From: Labrenzia sp. CE80
GTDB lineage: Bacteria > Pseudomonadota > Alphaproteobacteria > Rhizobiales > Stappiaceae
Length of the DNA: 64,000 bases
NCBI RefSeq assembly: GCF_009650605.1
Contig: NZ_WAJT01000003.1
Span: forward strand, 310,001 to 374,000
Direction of reading: 5' to 3'
Part shown: positions 14,028 to 23,206 of the stretch, piece after piece
Position numbering within the stretch: position 1 is the first letter of the stretch
How the letters are laid out: each line of letters begins with the position of its first letter
Position numbers and translations under genes: made by a program
The notes under the pieces: model-generated
The model's database searches: none
What the model saw: the letters and a program-made list of their open reading frames with translations, nothing else
What the model was told of the DNA's origin: nothing

Positions 14028-15506
14028 TTAAACCAGTACTTTCCGGCGGATCTTTCCCGACGGCGTACGCGGCAGGGCATCAATAAAACGGTAGGCTTTG
14101 GGTCGTTTGTATTCCGCGAGGTGCTCGCTCGCCCATTCCGCCAGGGCCGTCTCGTTCGCACCATCTGGACCAGTGGACACGACAAATGCGGTGATCAGGC
14201 TGACCCCCGGCCGCATCTCGATGGATGTAACGGCAACCTCGGACACGCCGGGATGCGCATTGAGGCAGCGCTCAACCTCCTCAGGCGCCACCCGATAGCC
14301 GAAGGCGTTCATCAGATCATCGGCCCGGCCTTCATACCAGTAGTAGCCGTCCTCATCTTCGCGAGCGCGATCTCCCGTCAGAAACCAACCCGAGCGAAAG
14401 GCTTGCTCCGTTTCTTCAGGACGGTTCCAGTATCCAAGCATCAGGCCGGTTTCGCTCTCGTGCACTGCCAGCCAACCCGGCTCACCGATTTCAGCAAACG
14501 CCTCGCCTGGAAGTATTTCACTGAGAATAGCGACCTTCCGCCCGTCTTGTGGCTTTCCGGACGAACCTGAACGCGTAGGCACCGTTGGCCCGCTGGAGAT
14601 GTAAGTCGATATCTCGCTCATGCCGAGGGCTTCATAAAGAGGTCGCCCCGTACACCTCACCCAGTCTTCATGCAGGTCTGCCGCCAGTGCTTCCCCTGCC
14701 GTCAGACCATGTCGCAGAGCCGGAAAGGACATCGGCGAAACATCGCCATACTTGAGAATGCGCCGATAAAGGCTCGGAACGGCTGCGAAGAGCGTCGCCC
14801 CGCTCGCTTCTATGAGACCAGGCCAGATTTCCGGATCTCTCGGACCGTCATAGACGATGCTGGTCGCCCCATTTGCCCAAGGATCCATCAGACCCACTCC
14901 AAGCGTGTAGGTCCAGTTGAAGGCTCCGGCATGAAGCAACCGGTCGCTCGAGTGCATGCCATACCAGCCGTCATACATCGGCGCGCGCCCGGCTGCGGCC
15001 CGCTGGGCGTGCAGAACCCCTTTCGGCGTTCCGCTCGTACCGGAGGTGTAGATCAGGAAAGCGGGGTCGTCAGCCTCGGTCATGGCGTAAGAGCCAGCCG
15101 GGCCGGTCTTTAAGGCTTCGATCTCCTTCGGACCGATCAGCCGCGCCTGACCATCCGGGAGAACGGTCTTTCCATCATGAATGATCGCCGCCGCGCCGCT
15201 GTCGCGCAGGATTGCCTCGGATTCGGCGGCAGTAAGCATTTCCGATGTCGGCACCGGAACAAAACCACCTGCAATCGCGCCAAAGAAAAGCAACGGAAAG
15301 TCGCTCGAATGCCCAAGCCGCAACAAGATCCGGTCGAACCGCTTCAGGCCGAGTGCGCGAAGGCCCGACGCAATACGAAGAACCGTGTCTTCGATTTCCC
15401 CGTAGGACCACCGCTCAAGAAGCAAGCCGTCCGCCCCGATCACCTCCAATGCCACAGCTTCATCAGAGGCAGGAGCATTGGTCAGGCAGTAGCGAGCCAG
15501 GTTCAT
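14028..15506 (-). CDS. Acyl-CoA synthetase / AMP-dependent ligase
   Basis: 492-residue member of the ANL adenylating superfamily, which activates a carboxylic acid to acyl-AMP and then acyl-CoA. The phosphate loop LIYTSGTSGTPKGVLH, the GLTAGEAL and YEALGMSE blocks, the adenylate Asp in GWFLTGDRA, the hinge YYWYEGRADDLMNAFGYR and the C-terminal Lys in PRTPSGKIRRKVL are all present. The GxTSG/YGMSE pattern resembles benzoate-CoA ligase-like enzymes, but the substrate cannot be set from sequence. It follows the 3-hydroxyacyl-CoA dehydrogenase gene by 14 bases, so both likely form one operon in acyl-CoA metabolism. Confidence 0.88.
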   Translation of the reverse strand: MNLARYCLTNAPASDEAVALEVIGADGLLLERWSYGEIEDTVLRIASGLRALGLKRFDRILLRLGHSSDFPLLFFGAIAGGFVPVPTSEMLTAAESEAILRDSGAAAIIHDGKTVLPDGQARLIGPKEIEALKTGPAGSYAMTEADDPAFLIYTSGTSGTPKGVLHAQRAAAGRAPMYDGWYGMHSSDRLLHAGAFNWTYTLGVGLMDPWANGATSIVYDGPRDPEIWPGLIEASGATLFAAVPSLYRRILKYGDVSPMSFPALRHGLTAGEALAADLHEDWVRCTGRPLYEALGMSEISTYISSGPTVPTRSGSSGKPQDGRKVAILSEILPGEAFAEIGEPGWLAVHESETGLMLGYWNRPEETEQAFRSGWFLTGDRAREDEDGYYWYEGRADDLMNAFGYRVAPEEVERCLNAHPGVSEVAVTSIEMRPGVSLITAFVVSTGPDGANETALAEWASEHLAEYKRPKAYRFIDALPRTPSGKIRRKVLV

Positions 15507-15520
15507 CGCAAAAGATGCTG

Positions 15521-16402
15521 TTAGCGGGTCGGGACCGGCTCATCGCCGCGATAATCGTAGAAACCGCGATGGGTCTTGCGGCCAAGCCATCCCGCTTCGA
15601 CATATTTCACCAGAAGCGGGCACGGGCGATATTTGGTGTCGGCGAGACCTTCATAAAGGACCTGCATGATCGACAGACAGGTGTCCAGGCCAATGAAATC
15701 GGCCAGCTGAAGCGGCCCCATCGGATGGTTTGCACCAAGGCGCATGGCCGTATCGATGGATTCGACCGAACCAACACCCTCATAGAGCGTGTAGATCGCC
15801 TCGTTGATCATCGGCAAAAGAATGCGATTGACCATGAATGCCGGGAAGTCCTCGGCAACGGCCACGGTCTTGCCCACCGTCTTCACAAAGCCCTTTGCCG
15901 CCTCGAAGGTCTCATCTTCTGTCGCGATTCCACGGACCAGCTCGACGAGTTCCATCAGCGGAACCGGATTCATGAAGTGAATGCCGATAAACCGTTCCGG
16001 CCGGTCTGTCGTGGCCGCAAGACGTGTGATCGAGATCGACGATGTGTTGGTCGCCAGCATCGCTTCCGGCTTCAGGATCGGGCAGAGCTGCGCGAAGATC
16101 TTGCGTTTGACCTGCTCGTTCTCCACAGCAGATTCAATCACCAGGTCAACATCGGCAAGGAGATCGAGATCTTGCGCAGGAGAAAGCCGCCCAAGCGCTG
16201 CGCTGCGCTCCTCTTCAGTGATCTGACCCTTTTGTACCTGCCGGGCCAGATTGCCGTTGATCGAAGCCAGACCTGATTCAATGCGGTCCATCGATAAGTC
16301 GCTCAGGGAGACATCAAAGCCCGAGAGCGCGCACACATGCGCGATCCCGCTGCCCATCTGGCCCGAGCCAATTACGCCGATTTTCTTGATTTCGACCACC
16401 AT
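15521..16402 (-). CDS. 3-hydroxybutyryl-CoA dehydrogenase
   Basis: 293 residues. NAD-binding Rossmann motif GVIGSGQMGSGIAH near the N-terminus, catalytic His in IGIHFMNPVPLM, and the C-terminal domain block NHPMGPLQLADFIGLD define a short-chain L-3-hydroxyacyl-CoA dehydrogenase, as used in butyrate/PHB metabolism and fatty-acid oxidation. I start at MVVEIKK (16402) since the upstream in-frame 27 residues to 16483 lack similarity. It lies downstream of etfB-etfA, with a strong hairpin between, and upstream of the acyl-CoA ligase: a fatty-acid/hydroxyacyl oxidation neighbourhood. Confidence 0.92.
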   Translation of the reverse strand: MVVEIKKIGVIGSGQMGSGIAHVCALSGFDVSLSDLSMDRIESGLASINGNLARQVQKGQITEEERSAALGRLSPAQDLDLLADVDLVIESAVENEQVKRKIFAQLCPILKPEAMLATNTSSISITRLAATTDRPERFIGIHFMNPVPLMELVELVRGIATEDETFEAAKGFVKTVGKTVAVAEDFPAFMVNRILLPMINEAIYTLYEGVGSVESIDTAMRLGANHPMGPLQLADFIGLDTCLSIMQVLYEGLADTKYRPCPLLVKYVEAGWLGRKTHRGFYDYRGDEPVPTR

Positions 16403-16486
16403 CGTCCAATCCGATCCTTGAGTAACGGTCCCTGCGACCGTCCTGCCCGGGCTATTTTTGACAAGTCTGGCGCGAGACGGCAAGAA

Positions 16487-16519
16487 CCTCGGGGCGGAAA
16501 ACTCATTTCCGCCCCGAGG
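16487..16519 (-). terminator. Strong 14-bp hairpin after etfA
   Basis: CCTCGGGGCGGAAA (16487-16500) and TTTCCGCCCCGAGG (16506-16519) pair perfectly around a five-base loop, 25 bases after the etfA stop. The minus strand continues TTCTTGCC, only a weak T-run, so termination may be partial before the dehydrogenase gene. Confidence 0.65.
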
Positions 16520-16543
16520 AAGTTCCTTTTAAAGCCAAATAGC

Positions 16544-17476
16544 TTATTCGACAGCTGCTTTCAGGTCAGGCAGAACTTCGAAGAGATCTGCAACAAGACC
16601 ATAGTCAGCAACCTGGAAGATCGGCGCTTCCTCATCCTTGTTGATCGCAACGATCACCTTGGAATCTTTCATGCCAGCCAGATGCTGAATAGCGCCTGAA
16701 ATACCGCAGGCGATGTAGAGATCAGGTGCGACCACCTTTCCGGTCTGTCCGACCTGCCAGTCGTTGGGGGCGTAGCCAGCATCAACAGCGGCACGGGACG
16801 CGCCGACAGCAGCGCCCAATGCGTCAGCGACCGGCATGATCACTTCCTGGAACTTCTCTTCAGAGCCCAGCGCACGGCCACCAGAGATGATGATCTTCGC
16901 AGAGGTCAGTTCCGGACGGTCGGACTTGGAAAGTTCCTCGCCCGCAAACTCGGAAAGGCCAGTCGCGGCAGGTGCAGCGACGTCTTCGATCACAGCGGAT
17001 CCACCAGCTTCAGCAGACGCAAAAGTCGATGTACGAACCGTGATCACCTTCTTCGGATCACCGGACTTAACGGTCTGGATCGCGTTGCCAGCGTAGATCG
17101 GACGCTCGAAAGTTTCGGCATCAATAACGGCTGTCACATCGGAGATCTGCATCACATCGAGCAGCGCTGCAACGCGCGGCAGGATGTTTTTACCGTTTGC
17201 AGTTGCCGGCGCGACGATCGCGTCATAACCACCGGCCATGTCGACGATAAGTGCCGCCATCGGCTCTGCCAGTTGATTTGCAAGGTCGGCGCTCTCGGCA
17301 ACCAGAACCTTGGCGGCGCCAGAAAGCAAAGCAGCGCTTTCGGCAACCGGCTTCACATCGGAGCCGGCGACCAGCACATGAACGTCAGAGCCGAGGGCAA
17401 CCGCGGCGGTCAGAGCCTTCGCAGTTGCATCGCTCAGCTCGCCACCGGCATGTTCAGCCACAAGAAGTGTTGTCAT
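16544..17476 (-). CDS. etfA: Electron transfer flavoprotein subunit alpha
   Basis: FAD-binding subunit of ETF, which passes electrons from acyl-CoA and other dehydrogenases to ETF:quinone oxidoreductase. 310 residues from the ATG at 17476, which follows GAGGAAAAATCA. The C-terminal FAD region is intact: ISGGRALGS, GQTGKVVAPDLYIACGISGAIQH in two segments, and VAINKDEEAPIFQVADYG. An extended frame to 17521 overlaps the etfB stop and is rejected. Downstream of etfB with 25 bases between. Confidence 0.96.
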   Translation of the reverse strand: MTTLLVAEHAGGELSDATAKALTAAVALGSDVHVLVAGSDVKPVAESAALLSGAAKVLVAESADLANQLAEPMAALIVDMAGGYDAIVAPATANGKNILPRVAALLDVMQISDVTAVIDAETFERPIYAGNAIQTVKSGDPKKVITVRTSTFASAEAGGSAVIEDVAAPAATGLSEFAGEELSKSDRPELTSAKIIISGGRALGSEEKFQEVIMPVADALGAAVGASRAAVDAGYAPNDWQVGQTGKVVAPDLYIACGISGAIQHLAGMKDSKVIVAINKDEEAPIFQVADYGLVADLFEVLPDLKAAVE

Positions 17477-17501
17477 TGATTTTTCCTCGTGTGACGGGCC
17501 C

Positions 17502-18251
17502 TTATAGGACGCCGGCCTCATTCTTCAGCTTGTCGACCAGTTCAGCAACGGAATCGACCTTAACGCCAGCCTGGCGGGAAGCCGGCTCGACGGTGGAAAC
17601 CACGGTCAGGCGCGGGTTGACATCAACGCCGAAGTCGTCAGGTGTCTTTTCATCAATCGGCTTTTTCTTGGCCTTCATGATGTTCGGCAGGGACGCATAG
17701 CGCGGCTCGTTGAGGCGCAAGTCTGTGGTCACGATAGCCGGAAGCTTGAGCTTCACAGTCTGCAGGCCGCCATCGACTTCGCGAACGACGTCGACAGTGT
17801 CGTCGCCAAGATCGACTTTCGAAGCGAAGGTACCCTGAGCCCAACCCAGAAGCGCGGCCAGCATCTGGCCCGTCTGGTTGCAATCATCATCGATCGCCTG
17901 CTTGCCGAGGATCACGAGACCCGGCTCTTCAGCTTCCACAATGCCCTTGAGGATCTTCGCAACAGCCAGCGGCTCTGTGGTCGCATCCGTCTTGACCAGA
18001 ATGCCACGATCCGCGCCCATGGCAAGACCGGTGCGCAGGGTTTCAGTCGCCTGCTGGGGTCCGACGGAAACAACAATCACCTCGGTCGCCTTTCCGGCTT
18101 CCTTGAGGCGCAGGGCCTCTTCGACGGCGATCTCGTCGAACGGGTTCATCGACATCTTCACATTGGCAAGATCGACGCCCGAACCATCCGGCTTCACACG
18201 CACTTTAACATTGTAGTCGATCACCCGTTTCACGGGCACAAGGATTTTCAT
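17502..18251 (-). CDS. etfB: Electron transfer flavoprotein subunit beta
   Basis: AMP-binding beta subunit of ETF. 249 residues starting MKILVPVKRVIDYNVKVRV, the standard ETF-beta start. The conserved NPFDEIAVEEALRLKE block, the LGKQAIDDDCNQTGQMLA signature and the recognition-loop region KLPAIVTTDLRLNEPRYASLPNIMKA (split here across its two halves) are visible. First gene of the etfBA unit; the likely promoter lies in 18252-18470. Confidence 0.96.
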   Translation of the reverse strand: MKILVPVKRVIDYNVKVRVKPDGSGVDLANVKMSMNPFDEIAVEEALRLKEAGKATEVIVVSVGPQQATETLRTGLAMGADRGILVKTDATTEPLAVAKILKGIVEAEEPGLVILGKQAIDDDCNQTGQMLAALLGWAQGTFASKVDLGDDTVDVVREVDGGLQTVKLKLPAIVTTDLRLNEPRYASLPNIMKAKKKPIDEKTPDDFGVDVNPRLTVVSTVEPASRQAGVKVDSVAELVDKLKNEAGVL

Positions 18252-18470
18252 AAGGTTCAATCTCCGCTTGGGCGACATTTGCGCCGCGCCGCACCATTTG
18301 GCTTTGCCAACAAAACAGCCACGTAGCTTAAACGGCGGTTTTCAGCCAGTTATCGCACATGTGGCGGGACGGTAAATGTCCCTTCGCCGCGTGTCAACGA
18401 TGGCGCAAGGGAACTTCGTAGAATTGCCAGATCCGAGGAATGACCTCCCGACGGACTGGAATTAAGAGCC

Positions 18471-19160
18471 CTACAATCCGCGATCGAAGAGCGGCACGCC
18501 GCGCCTGCGCAGAAAGACCACAAGAATGGCTCCAGCCGCCAAACCACCAATGTGGGCAGACCAGGCAACATTGCCCGTTTCAGCGAAAAGGGCGTTCACA
18601 ATCTGGTACAAAACCCAAGCTCCGAGAACCCATTGGGCGGAAAGCCGAAGCGGAATTCGGCCGAGGGCAAGAACCCAGACTTTCACTTTCGGATGCAGCA
18701 TCAGATAGGCTGAAACCACGCCCGCTACTGCTCCTGATGCACCCACCAGGGGCACGTCGGAACCGAAATTCGCGAGGCTATAGGCAAGACCGCCCGCAGC
18801 TGCACAAAGCAGATAAAACAGAAGAAACTTCACGTGGCCGAGGCAGTCTTCGACATTGTCGCCAAAAACCCAGAGAAACAGCATGTTTCCACCCAGATGC
18901 ATGAAGTCGCCATGCATGAAAGCATAAGTCACGATCGTCAAGCCCTCGGGCACCGTCTGCAACTCAGGTGAAAGATCCTTGATGTCAAAGAAGACCGAAG
19001 GGATCAGACCGTAAGAATAGGCCGAGGCGTTGACCGCATCGCCAAAGCCGCCATTCTGCATCAGCAGAAACACCGCTACATTCGCAAAGATCAGGCTCCA
19101 GGTGACGACCGGCCGCAGGACATGCTTCAGCCCGTTGTGATCATGCAGGGGAATAAACAT
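18471..19160 (-). CDS. Rhomboid family intramembrane serine protease
   Basis: 229 residues with about six membrane segments. Catalytic Ser142 lies in GASGAVAG and catalytic His203 in SAHIGGLAAG; the HGDFMHLGGNMLFLWVFGD loop helix (HxxxN region) is present. Rhomboids cleave transmembrane substrates within the inner membrane; the substrate is unknown. The C-terminus is basic (RRRGVPLFDRG). It lies 27 bases after the cobalamin adenosyltransferase gene on the same strand. Confidence 0.92.
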   Translation of the reverse strand: MFIPLHDHNGLKHVLRPVVTWSLIFANVAVFLLMQNGGFGDAVNASAYSYGLIPSVFFDIKDLSPELQTVPEGLTIVTYAFMHGDFMHLGGNMLFLWVFGDNVEDCLGHVKFLLFYLLCAAAGGLAYSLANFGSDVPLVGASGAVAGVVSAYLMLHPKVKVWVLALGRIPLRLSAQWVLGAWVLYQIVNALFAETGNVAWSAHIGGLAAGAILVVFLRRRGVPLFDRGL

Positions 19161-19187
19161 GCGGAGCTCCGTCTTCCGCCAGGCAGA

Positions 19188-19763
19188 CTAGCGGTTCTTT
19201 CCCGGAACCCATAGCACGTCACCGTCACCCTGCGCATTCAGGAACCGCGACGCGACGAAGAAGAAATCCGACAAACGGTTCATGTAGCGCACGGCGGGAG
19301 ATGTGACCTTTTCACGCACCGCCAGTTCAACCATGAGCCGCTCCGCGCGCCTTGAGACCGTGCGGGCCAGATGAAGATGTGCCGAAGCGGCGGTTCCGCC
19401 CGGCAAAACAAAGGATCTCAGCGGCGAAAGCTCGGCATTAAAAGTGTCGATTGCCTGTTCCAGAGCTTCAACTTGCCCATCCGTGACCCGAAGCGGCTCG
19501 TATCCAAGATCTTCACCGGTATCCGGTGTCGCGAGATCTGCACCAAGATCGAAGAGGTCATTCTGGATCCGCCCAAGGACAGCATCCAGTTCGGGTGCTT
19601 CCTGAGCGGTATGGAGGCGCACCAGTCCGACCACAGCATTGGTTTCATCGACGGTGCCGTAAGCCTCAATCCTCAGATCGTGCTTCGGCCGGCGCTCACC
19701 AGAGCCAAGCGCCGTCGTGCCGTCATCACCGGTTTTCGTGTAGATTTTGTTCAGAACAACCAT
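19188..19763 (-). CDS. Cob(I)alamin adenosyltransferase, PduO type
   Basis: 191 residues. The N-terminal ATP loop IYTKTGDDGTTALGSGER, the RTVSRRAERLMVEL helix and the NRLSDFFFVASRFLN block identify the PduO/MMAB class, which transfers the adenosyl group of ATP to cob(I)alamin to make coenzyme B12. A likely client is methylmalonyl-CoA mutase, in keeping with acyl-CoA metabolism nearby, though no mutase gene is in the window. Follows the HIG1 gene by 10 bases. Confidence 0.93.
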   Translation of the reverse strand: MVVLNKIYTKTGDDGTTALGSGERRPKHDLRIEAYGTVDETNAVVGLVRLHTAQEAPELDAVLGRIQNDLFDLGADLATPDTGEDLGYEPLRVTDGQVEALEQAIDTFNAELSPLRSFVLPGGTAASAHLHLARTVSRRAERLMVELAVREKVTSPAVRYMNRLSDFFFVASRFLNAQGDGDVLWVPGKNR

Positions 19764-19773
19764 TTTGACCCCG

Positions 19774-19971
19774 TCAGCGCACTGGTCCGAAAAGATATAG
19801 ACCGCCCATCACGAGCAGCACGACCAGGAACTGCAGCCCGACGCGCCAGCGCATGAACATCTGCGACCGGTTTCCCGGCCCGCCACGCACCATGTTCCAG
19901 ATACCCAGGACCAGAACGACAGCAACTGCCGCCATTCCGAGCGGCACCAGAATATTCCAAAGTTCAACCAT
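19774..19971 (-). CDS. Twin-transmembrane HIG1-domain protein
   Basis: 65 residues with two membrane helices (about 7-25 and 44-61) joined by the loop GGPGNRSQMFMRWRV. The RSQ-x-x-MRWR loop is the hallmark of the hypoxia-induced gene 1 (HIG1) domain; mitochondrial relatives associate with respiratory complexes. Small HIG1 proteins upstream of a cobalamin adenosyltransferase gene are common in Rhizobiales. First of a three-gene set with the adenosyltransferase and rhomboid genes. Confidence 0.88.
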   Translation of the reverse strand: MVELWNILVPLGMAAVAVVLVLGIWNMVRGGPGNRSQMFMRWRVGLQFLVVLLVMGGLYLFGPVR

Positions 19972-20047
19972 GTCTCAGTCCTGTCTGGCAGAAGCCGGTC
20001 CGCCTTATTCAATGCTTTGCGAGGGAGATAGCACCGCCCAAAAGCTC

Positions 20048-20920
20048 TCATTCTTCCGCATCAGCGGCCTTGCCCAAAAACCTATCGAGCGCCCGCGTGC
20101 TCAAGAACCGTTTTGCCACACCAAGCACCGTCGTCGGGATGGTGACATAGTAGCGCGGCTTTGGCTTCTTTGCCTCCAGCGCGTGAATCAGTGGTTTGAC
20201 GACCGCCTCTGCGGGCAATTTGAAAAAGCCAGGTTCGCCCTGCTCCATCCGTTTGCGCCGTTTTTCGTAGCTCTTACGATGGGGTGAGGCAATCAGACCT
20301 TCAGGTCCGATCCACCGGTCGAAATTGGCGAGTGCATTTGCCGTGAAACGCGTTTCGATCGGTCCCGGTTCGATCAGGCTGACATGGATACCAGTTCCAC
20401 TCAACTCCTGACGGAGCGTGTCGGAATAACCTTCAAGAGCAAACTTCGACGCCGTGTAGGCGCCGCGATACTTCATCGCAATGAACCCGAGGATAGACGA
20501 GCACTGGACGATGCGCCCCGACCCCTGGGCGCGCATGACAGGAACAACCTGGCGTGTCAGGTCATGCCAACCGAAGAAATTGGCCTGGAAAAGCGTCTGA
20601 AGCCCCTCCACAGGCATGTCCTCCAGAGCGCCCGGAATTGCATAAGCCCCATTGTTGAACAAGCCGTCGAGTTTTCCGTCTGTAAGCTTGAGGATGGCAT
20701 CCAGCGCCACCTTGATCGTCGCCGGATCCTCATAATCCAGCAGAAAGGCCTCGAAGCCTTGCGCCTTCAGGCGATCTACATCGGCCTGTTTCCGGGCGGT
20801 CGGAAAGACGCGCCAGTTGCGGCCGCGCATAAGGCGCGCAGCAACCTCCCCGATCCCGGTCGAACATCCCGTGATGAGGACAGACCGGGGCGTTTGATAC
20901 ATCAGCGTTTCATCAAGCAT
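20048..20920 (-). CDS. SDR family oxidoreductase
   Basis: 290 residues. Classical short-chain dehydrogenase with cofactor motif GCSTGIGEV near residue 18, FNNGAYAIPG (in place of NNAG), the active-site Ser in VQCSSILG, and Tyr/Lys in GAYTASKFALEGY. The C-terminal region is long and basic and ends with an acidic tail. Substrate not predictable. An alternative start at the ATG at 20902 (MYQTPRSVLITG) would fit the family equally well. Its start is 21 bases after the ubiquinone hydroxylase stop. Confidence 0.88.
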   Translation of the reverse strand: MLDETLMYQTPRSVLITGCSTGIGEVAARLMRGRNWRVFPTARKQADVDRLKAQGFEAFLLDYEDPATIKVALDAILKLTDGKLDGLFNNGAYAIPGALEDMPVEGLQTLFQANFFGWHDLTRQVVPVMRAQGSGRIVQCSSILGFIAMKYRGAYTASKFALEGYSDTLRQELSGTGIHVSLIEPGPIETRFTANALANFDRWIGPEGLIASPHRKSYEKRRKRMEQGEPGFFKLPAEAVVKPLIHALEAKKPKPRYYVTIPTTVLGVAKRFLSTRALDRFLGKAADAEE

Positions 20921-20941
20921 GCGTGATGTCGTCCGGCTCCA

Positions 20942-22180
20942 CTAGATAGGTTCGCCCGAAAGCAATTTCGGCGCAGGGCCAGCAAAGCCGGCAGCTTCCT
21001 TGATGAACCGCGACTTGAGGCTGGGCATCCGCTCGACCAGTCCCAGGCCAAAGTCTCGCGCAGCCCGCAAGACGTCGTTGTCATTTGAAAACAAGCGGTT
21101 CAGGACATCGGTCACGACACCCATCTGGAACGCATCAAACCGCCGCCAGCGCTGATATCGCTCCAGAACATCATACGCACCAACGTCCTGGCCCAAACGA
21201 CGCGCTTCGACGAGAACCTCCGCCAGCGCGGCCACGTCCTTGAAACCCATGTTGAGGCCCTGTCCGGCAATTGGATGGATGCCATGCGCTGCATCTCCGG
21301 CGAGCGCAAATCGAGGTTTGATGAAGTCCCGCGCCAGGGTCAGACCAAGCGGATAGGCATTGCGCGGACCATCGAGCTCGACCTGACCGAGGTGATGACC
21401 GAAACGGCGCTCCAGCTCCAGCTCGAAAGTAAAGTCATCGCTCTCTACCAGACGTTTCGCATCCAGTGTTCGTTCAGTCCACACAAGCGAAGACCGATCG
21501 CCGGTCAATGGCAGGATCGCAAATGGACCCGCCGGCAGGAAATGCTCTTCCGCCCGGCCATTGTGCGGGCGCTCATGCTTGACGGTCGTGACGATGCCGG
21601 ACTGGCCGTAGTCCCAGTGATTGGTCCGGACGCCGGCCAGATCACGCAGTTTGGAGCGAACACCGTCGGCCGCCACCAGAAGCCTCGCGCAAACAACACC
21701 GCCGCTCGCGAGGTCGATTTCAACCTGATCCGGTGTCGTACGGAAGGTGGATGCGCTATCCGGCGCCTCAAACACAACGCCCAGCGCTTTTGCCGCTTCA
21801 TAAAGAGCTGGCAGCATCACACCATTGGGCATCATATGCGCGAAAGGTTCACCGTCAGCCGCTTCGCCGCCAAACGTGAGGAAAACCGGACGCACGACAT
21901 CCCGCAGCTTGCTGTCGGTCACGATCATTTCGTTGATCGGCTGCGCCTTGTCTTTGATGTTAGACCAGATGCCGAGTTGATCAAGCATACGGCTCGCTGC
22001 CGCCGCAATTGCGGACGCCCTCGGATCCTTGCCAAGAACATCCATCGGCTTGGGGTCGATCACGACAACTGCCATCGTCGCATCGGCCTTCTTCAGCGCA
22101 AGTGCCAGGGACAGCCCGACATAACCACCGCCTGCAATCGCGACGTCAAACATGGAACTGCGTTCAGCAGCCTCGGCCAT
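20942..22180 (-). CDS. UbiH/UbiF/COQ6 family ubiquinone hydroxylase
   Basis: FAD-dependent monooxygenase of ubiquinone biosynthesis. 412 residues from the ATG at 22180, chosen because GGGAG lies seven bases before it; earlier Mets at 22201, 22210 and 22282 lack this. GGGYVGLSLALAL (dinucleotide fold), a DGVRSKLRDLAG block, and FALAGDAAHGIHPIAGQG with GLNMGFKD (FAD/ring binding) are present. Which ring carbon it hydroxylates (UbiH, UbiF, UbiI or UbiL type) cannot be settled here. Divergent from tesB, 141 bases between starts. Confidence 0.88.
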   Translation of the reverse strand: MAEAAERSSMFDVAIAGGGYVGLSLALALKKADATMAVVVIDPKPMDVLGKDPRASAIAAAASRMLDQLGIWSNIKDKAQPINEMIVTDSKLRDVVRPVFLTFGGEAADGEPFAHMMPNGVMLPALYEAAKALGVVFEAPDSASTFRTTPDQVEIDLASGGVVCARLLVAADGVRSKLRDLAGVRTNHWDYGQSGIVTTVKHERPHNGRAEEHFLPAGPFAILPLTGDRSSLVWTERTLDAKRLVESDDFTFELELERRFGHHLGQVELDGPRNAYPLGLTLARDFIKPRFALAGDAAHGIHPIAGQGLNMGFKDVAALAEVLVEARRLGQDVGAYDVLERYQRWRRFDAFQMGVVTDVLNRLFSNDNDVLRAARDFGLGLVERMPSLKSRFIKEAAGFAGPAPKLLSGEPI

Positions 22181-22321
22181 TTTTTTCTCCCGGACTTTCA
22201 TCTGAGCCATTCCCTTTGGGCAACTTGACTTATACGTCAAGTCGCGTCCAAGTCTCCAGGCTGCCACCCCCACGTGGCACAAGAAATCCTAATCACGTTC
22301 TATTTAGCAGGGATCGCGCCG

Positions 22322-23206
22322 ATGAACACGGCCATTGACAACCTTCTTCAAACTCTCGACCTGGAACCGTTGGAACACAACCTGTTTAGAGGTCGCAGCC
22401 CCCAGGTTGGATGGCAAAGGGTTTTTGGCGGCCAAGTCATTGGACAGGCCCTTGTCGCAGCCTCTCGCACTGTTGTCGAAGACAGGCATGTTCATTCCCT
22501 CCATGGTTATTTCATGCGTCCTGGCGACCCGTCAGTCCCGATTGTCTACGAGGTTGACCGGATCCGCGACGGCGGCAGCTTTACGACAAGACGTGTGGTC
22601 GCAATTCAGCACGGCAAGGCCATCTTCTCCATGTCGGCATCTTTTCAGGTAATGGAAGAGGGGCTGGAACATCAGGCAGACATGCCCAAGGTCCCAATGC
22701 CAGAGGAATTGCCGAGCGAACAGGATCTAAAAGACAAGTTTCTCAAAGTGGCGCCTGAACACGTGCGAAAATACTGGGAAAGAGAAAGGCCCATTGAACT
22801 GCGGCCGGTAGATCTGACCCACTATTTCTCCGACAAACCATTGCCACCAACGCAATACGTCTGGGTTCGCGCGAGCCATCCGCTACCGGACGACGCCCGC
22901 ATTCACCAATGCGTTCTCGCCTATGCGTCCGACATGACGCTCTTGGACACATCCTTGTTCCCACATGGGAAATCGGTCTTCAGCCCGGACATCCAGGCAG
23001 CCAGCCTTGATCATGCCATGTGGTTTCACCGGCCCTTCAAGGCTGACGAATGGCTACTCTATGCCGAAGACACGCCCTCTGCGTCCGGCTCCCGAGGCAT
23101 GAACCGCGGTTCGCTTTACACTCGCGACGGCGTTCTCATTGCTTCAACCGCACAGGAAGGCCTGATTCGGAAGGTCTCAAAGGCTAAGGACGGAACGCCC
23201 GGCTAG
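22322..23206 (+). CDS. tesB: Acyl-CoA thioesterase II
   Basis: 294 residues, double hot-dog thioesterase that hydrolyses medium/long acyl-CoAs. The RVFGGQVIGQALVAA and VHSLHGYFMRPGD blocks in the first domain and SLDHAMWFHRPFKADEWLLY with SASGSRGMNRGSLYTRDG in the second match TesB; the Asp-Gln-Thr catalytic set lies in these blocks. The start MNTAIDNLLQTLDLE at 22322 fits the family. Its stop overlaps the convergent CobW-type gene within the palindrome CTAG. Confidence 0.93.
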   Translation: MNTAIDNLLQTLDLEPLEHNLFRGRSPQVGWQRVFGGQVIGQALVAASRTVVEDRHVHSLHGYFMRPGDPSVPIVYEVDRIRDGGSFTTRRVVAIQHGKAIFSMSASFQVMEEGLEHQADMPKVPMPEELPSEQDLKDKFLKVAPEHVRKYWERERPIELRPVDLTHYFSDKPLPPTQYVWVRASHPLPDDARIHQCVLAYASDMTLLDTSLFPHGKSVFSPDIQAASLDHAMWFHRPFKADEWLLYAEDTPSASGSRGMNRGSLYTRDGVLIASTAQEGLIRKVSKAKDGTPG

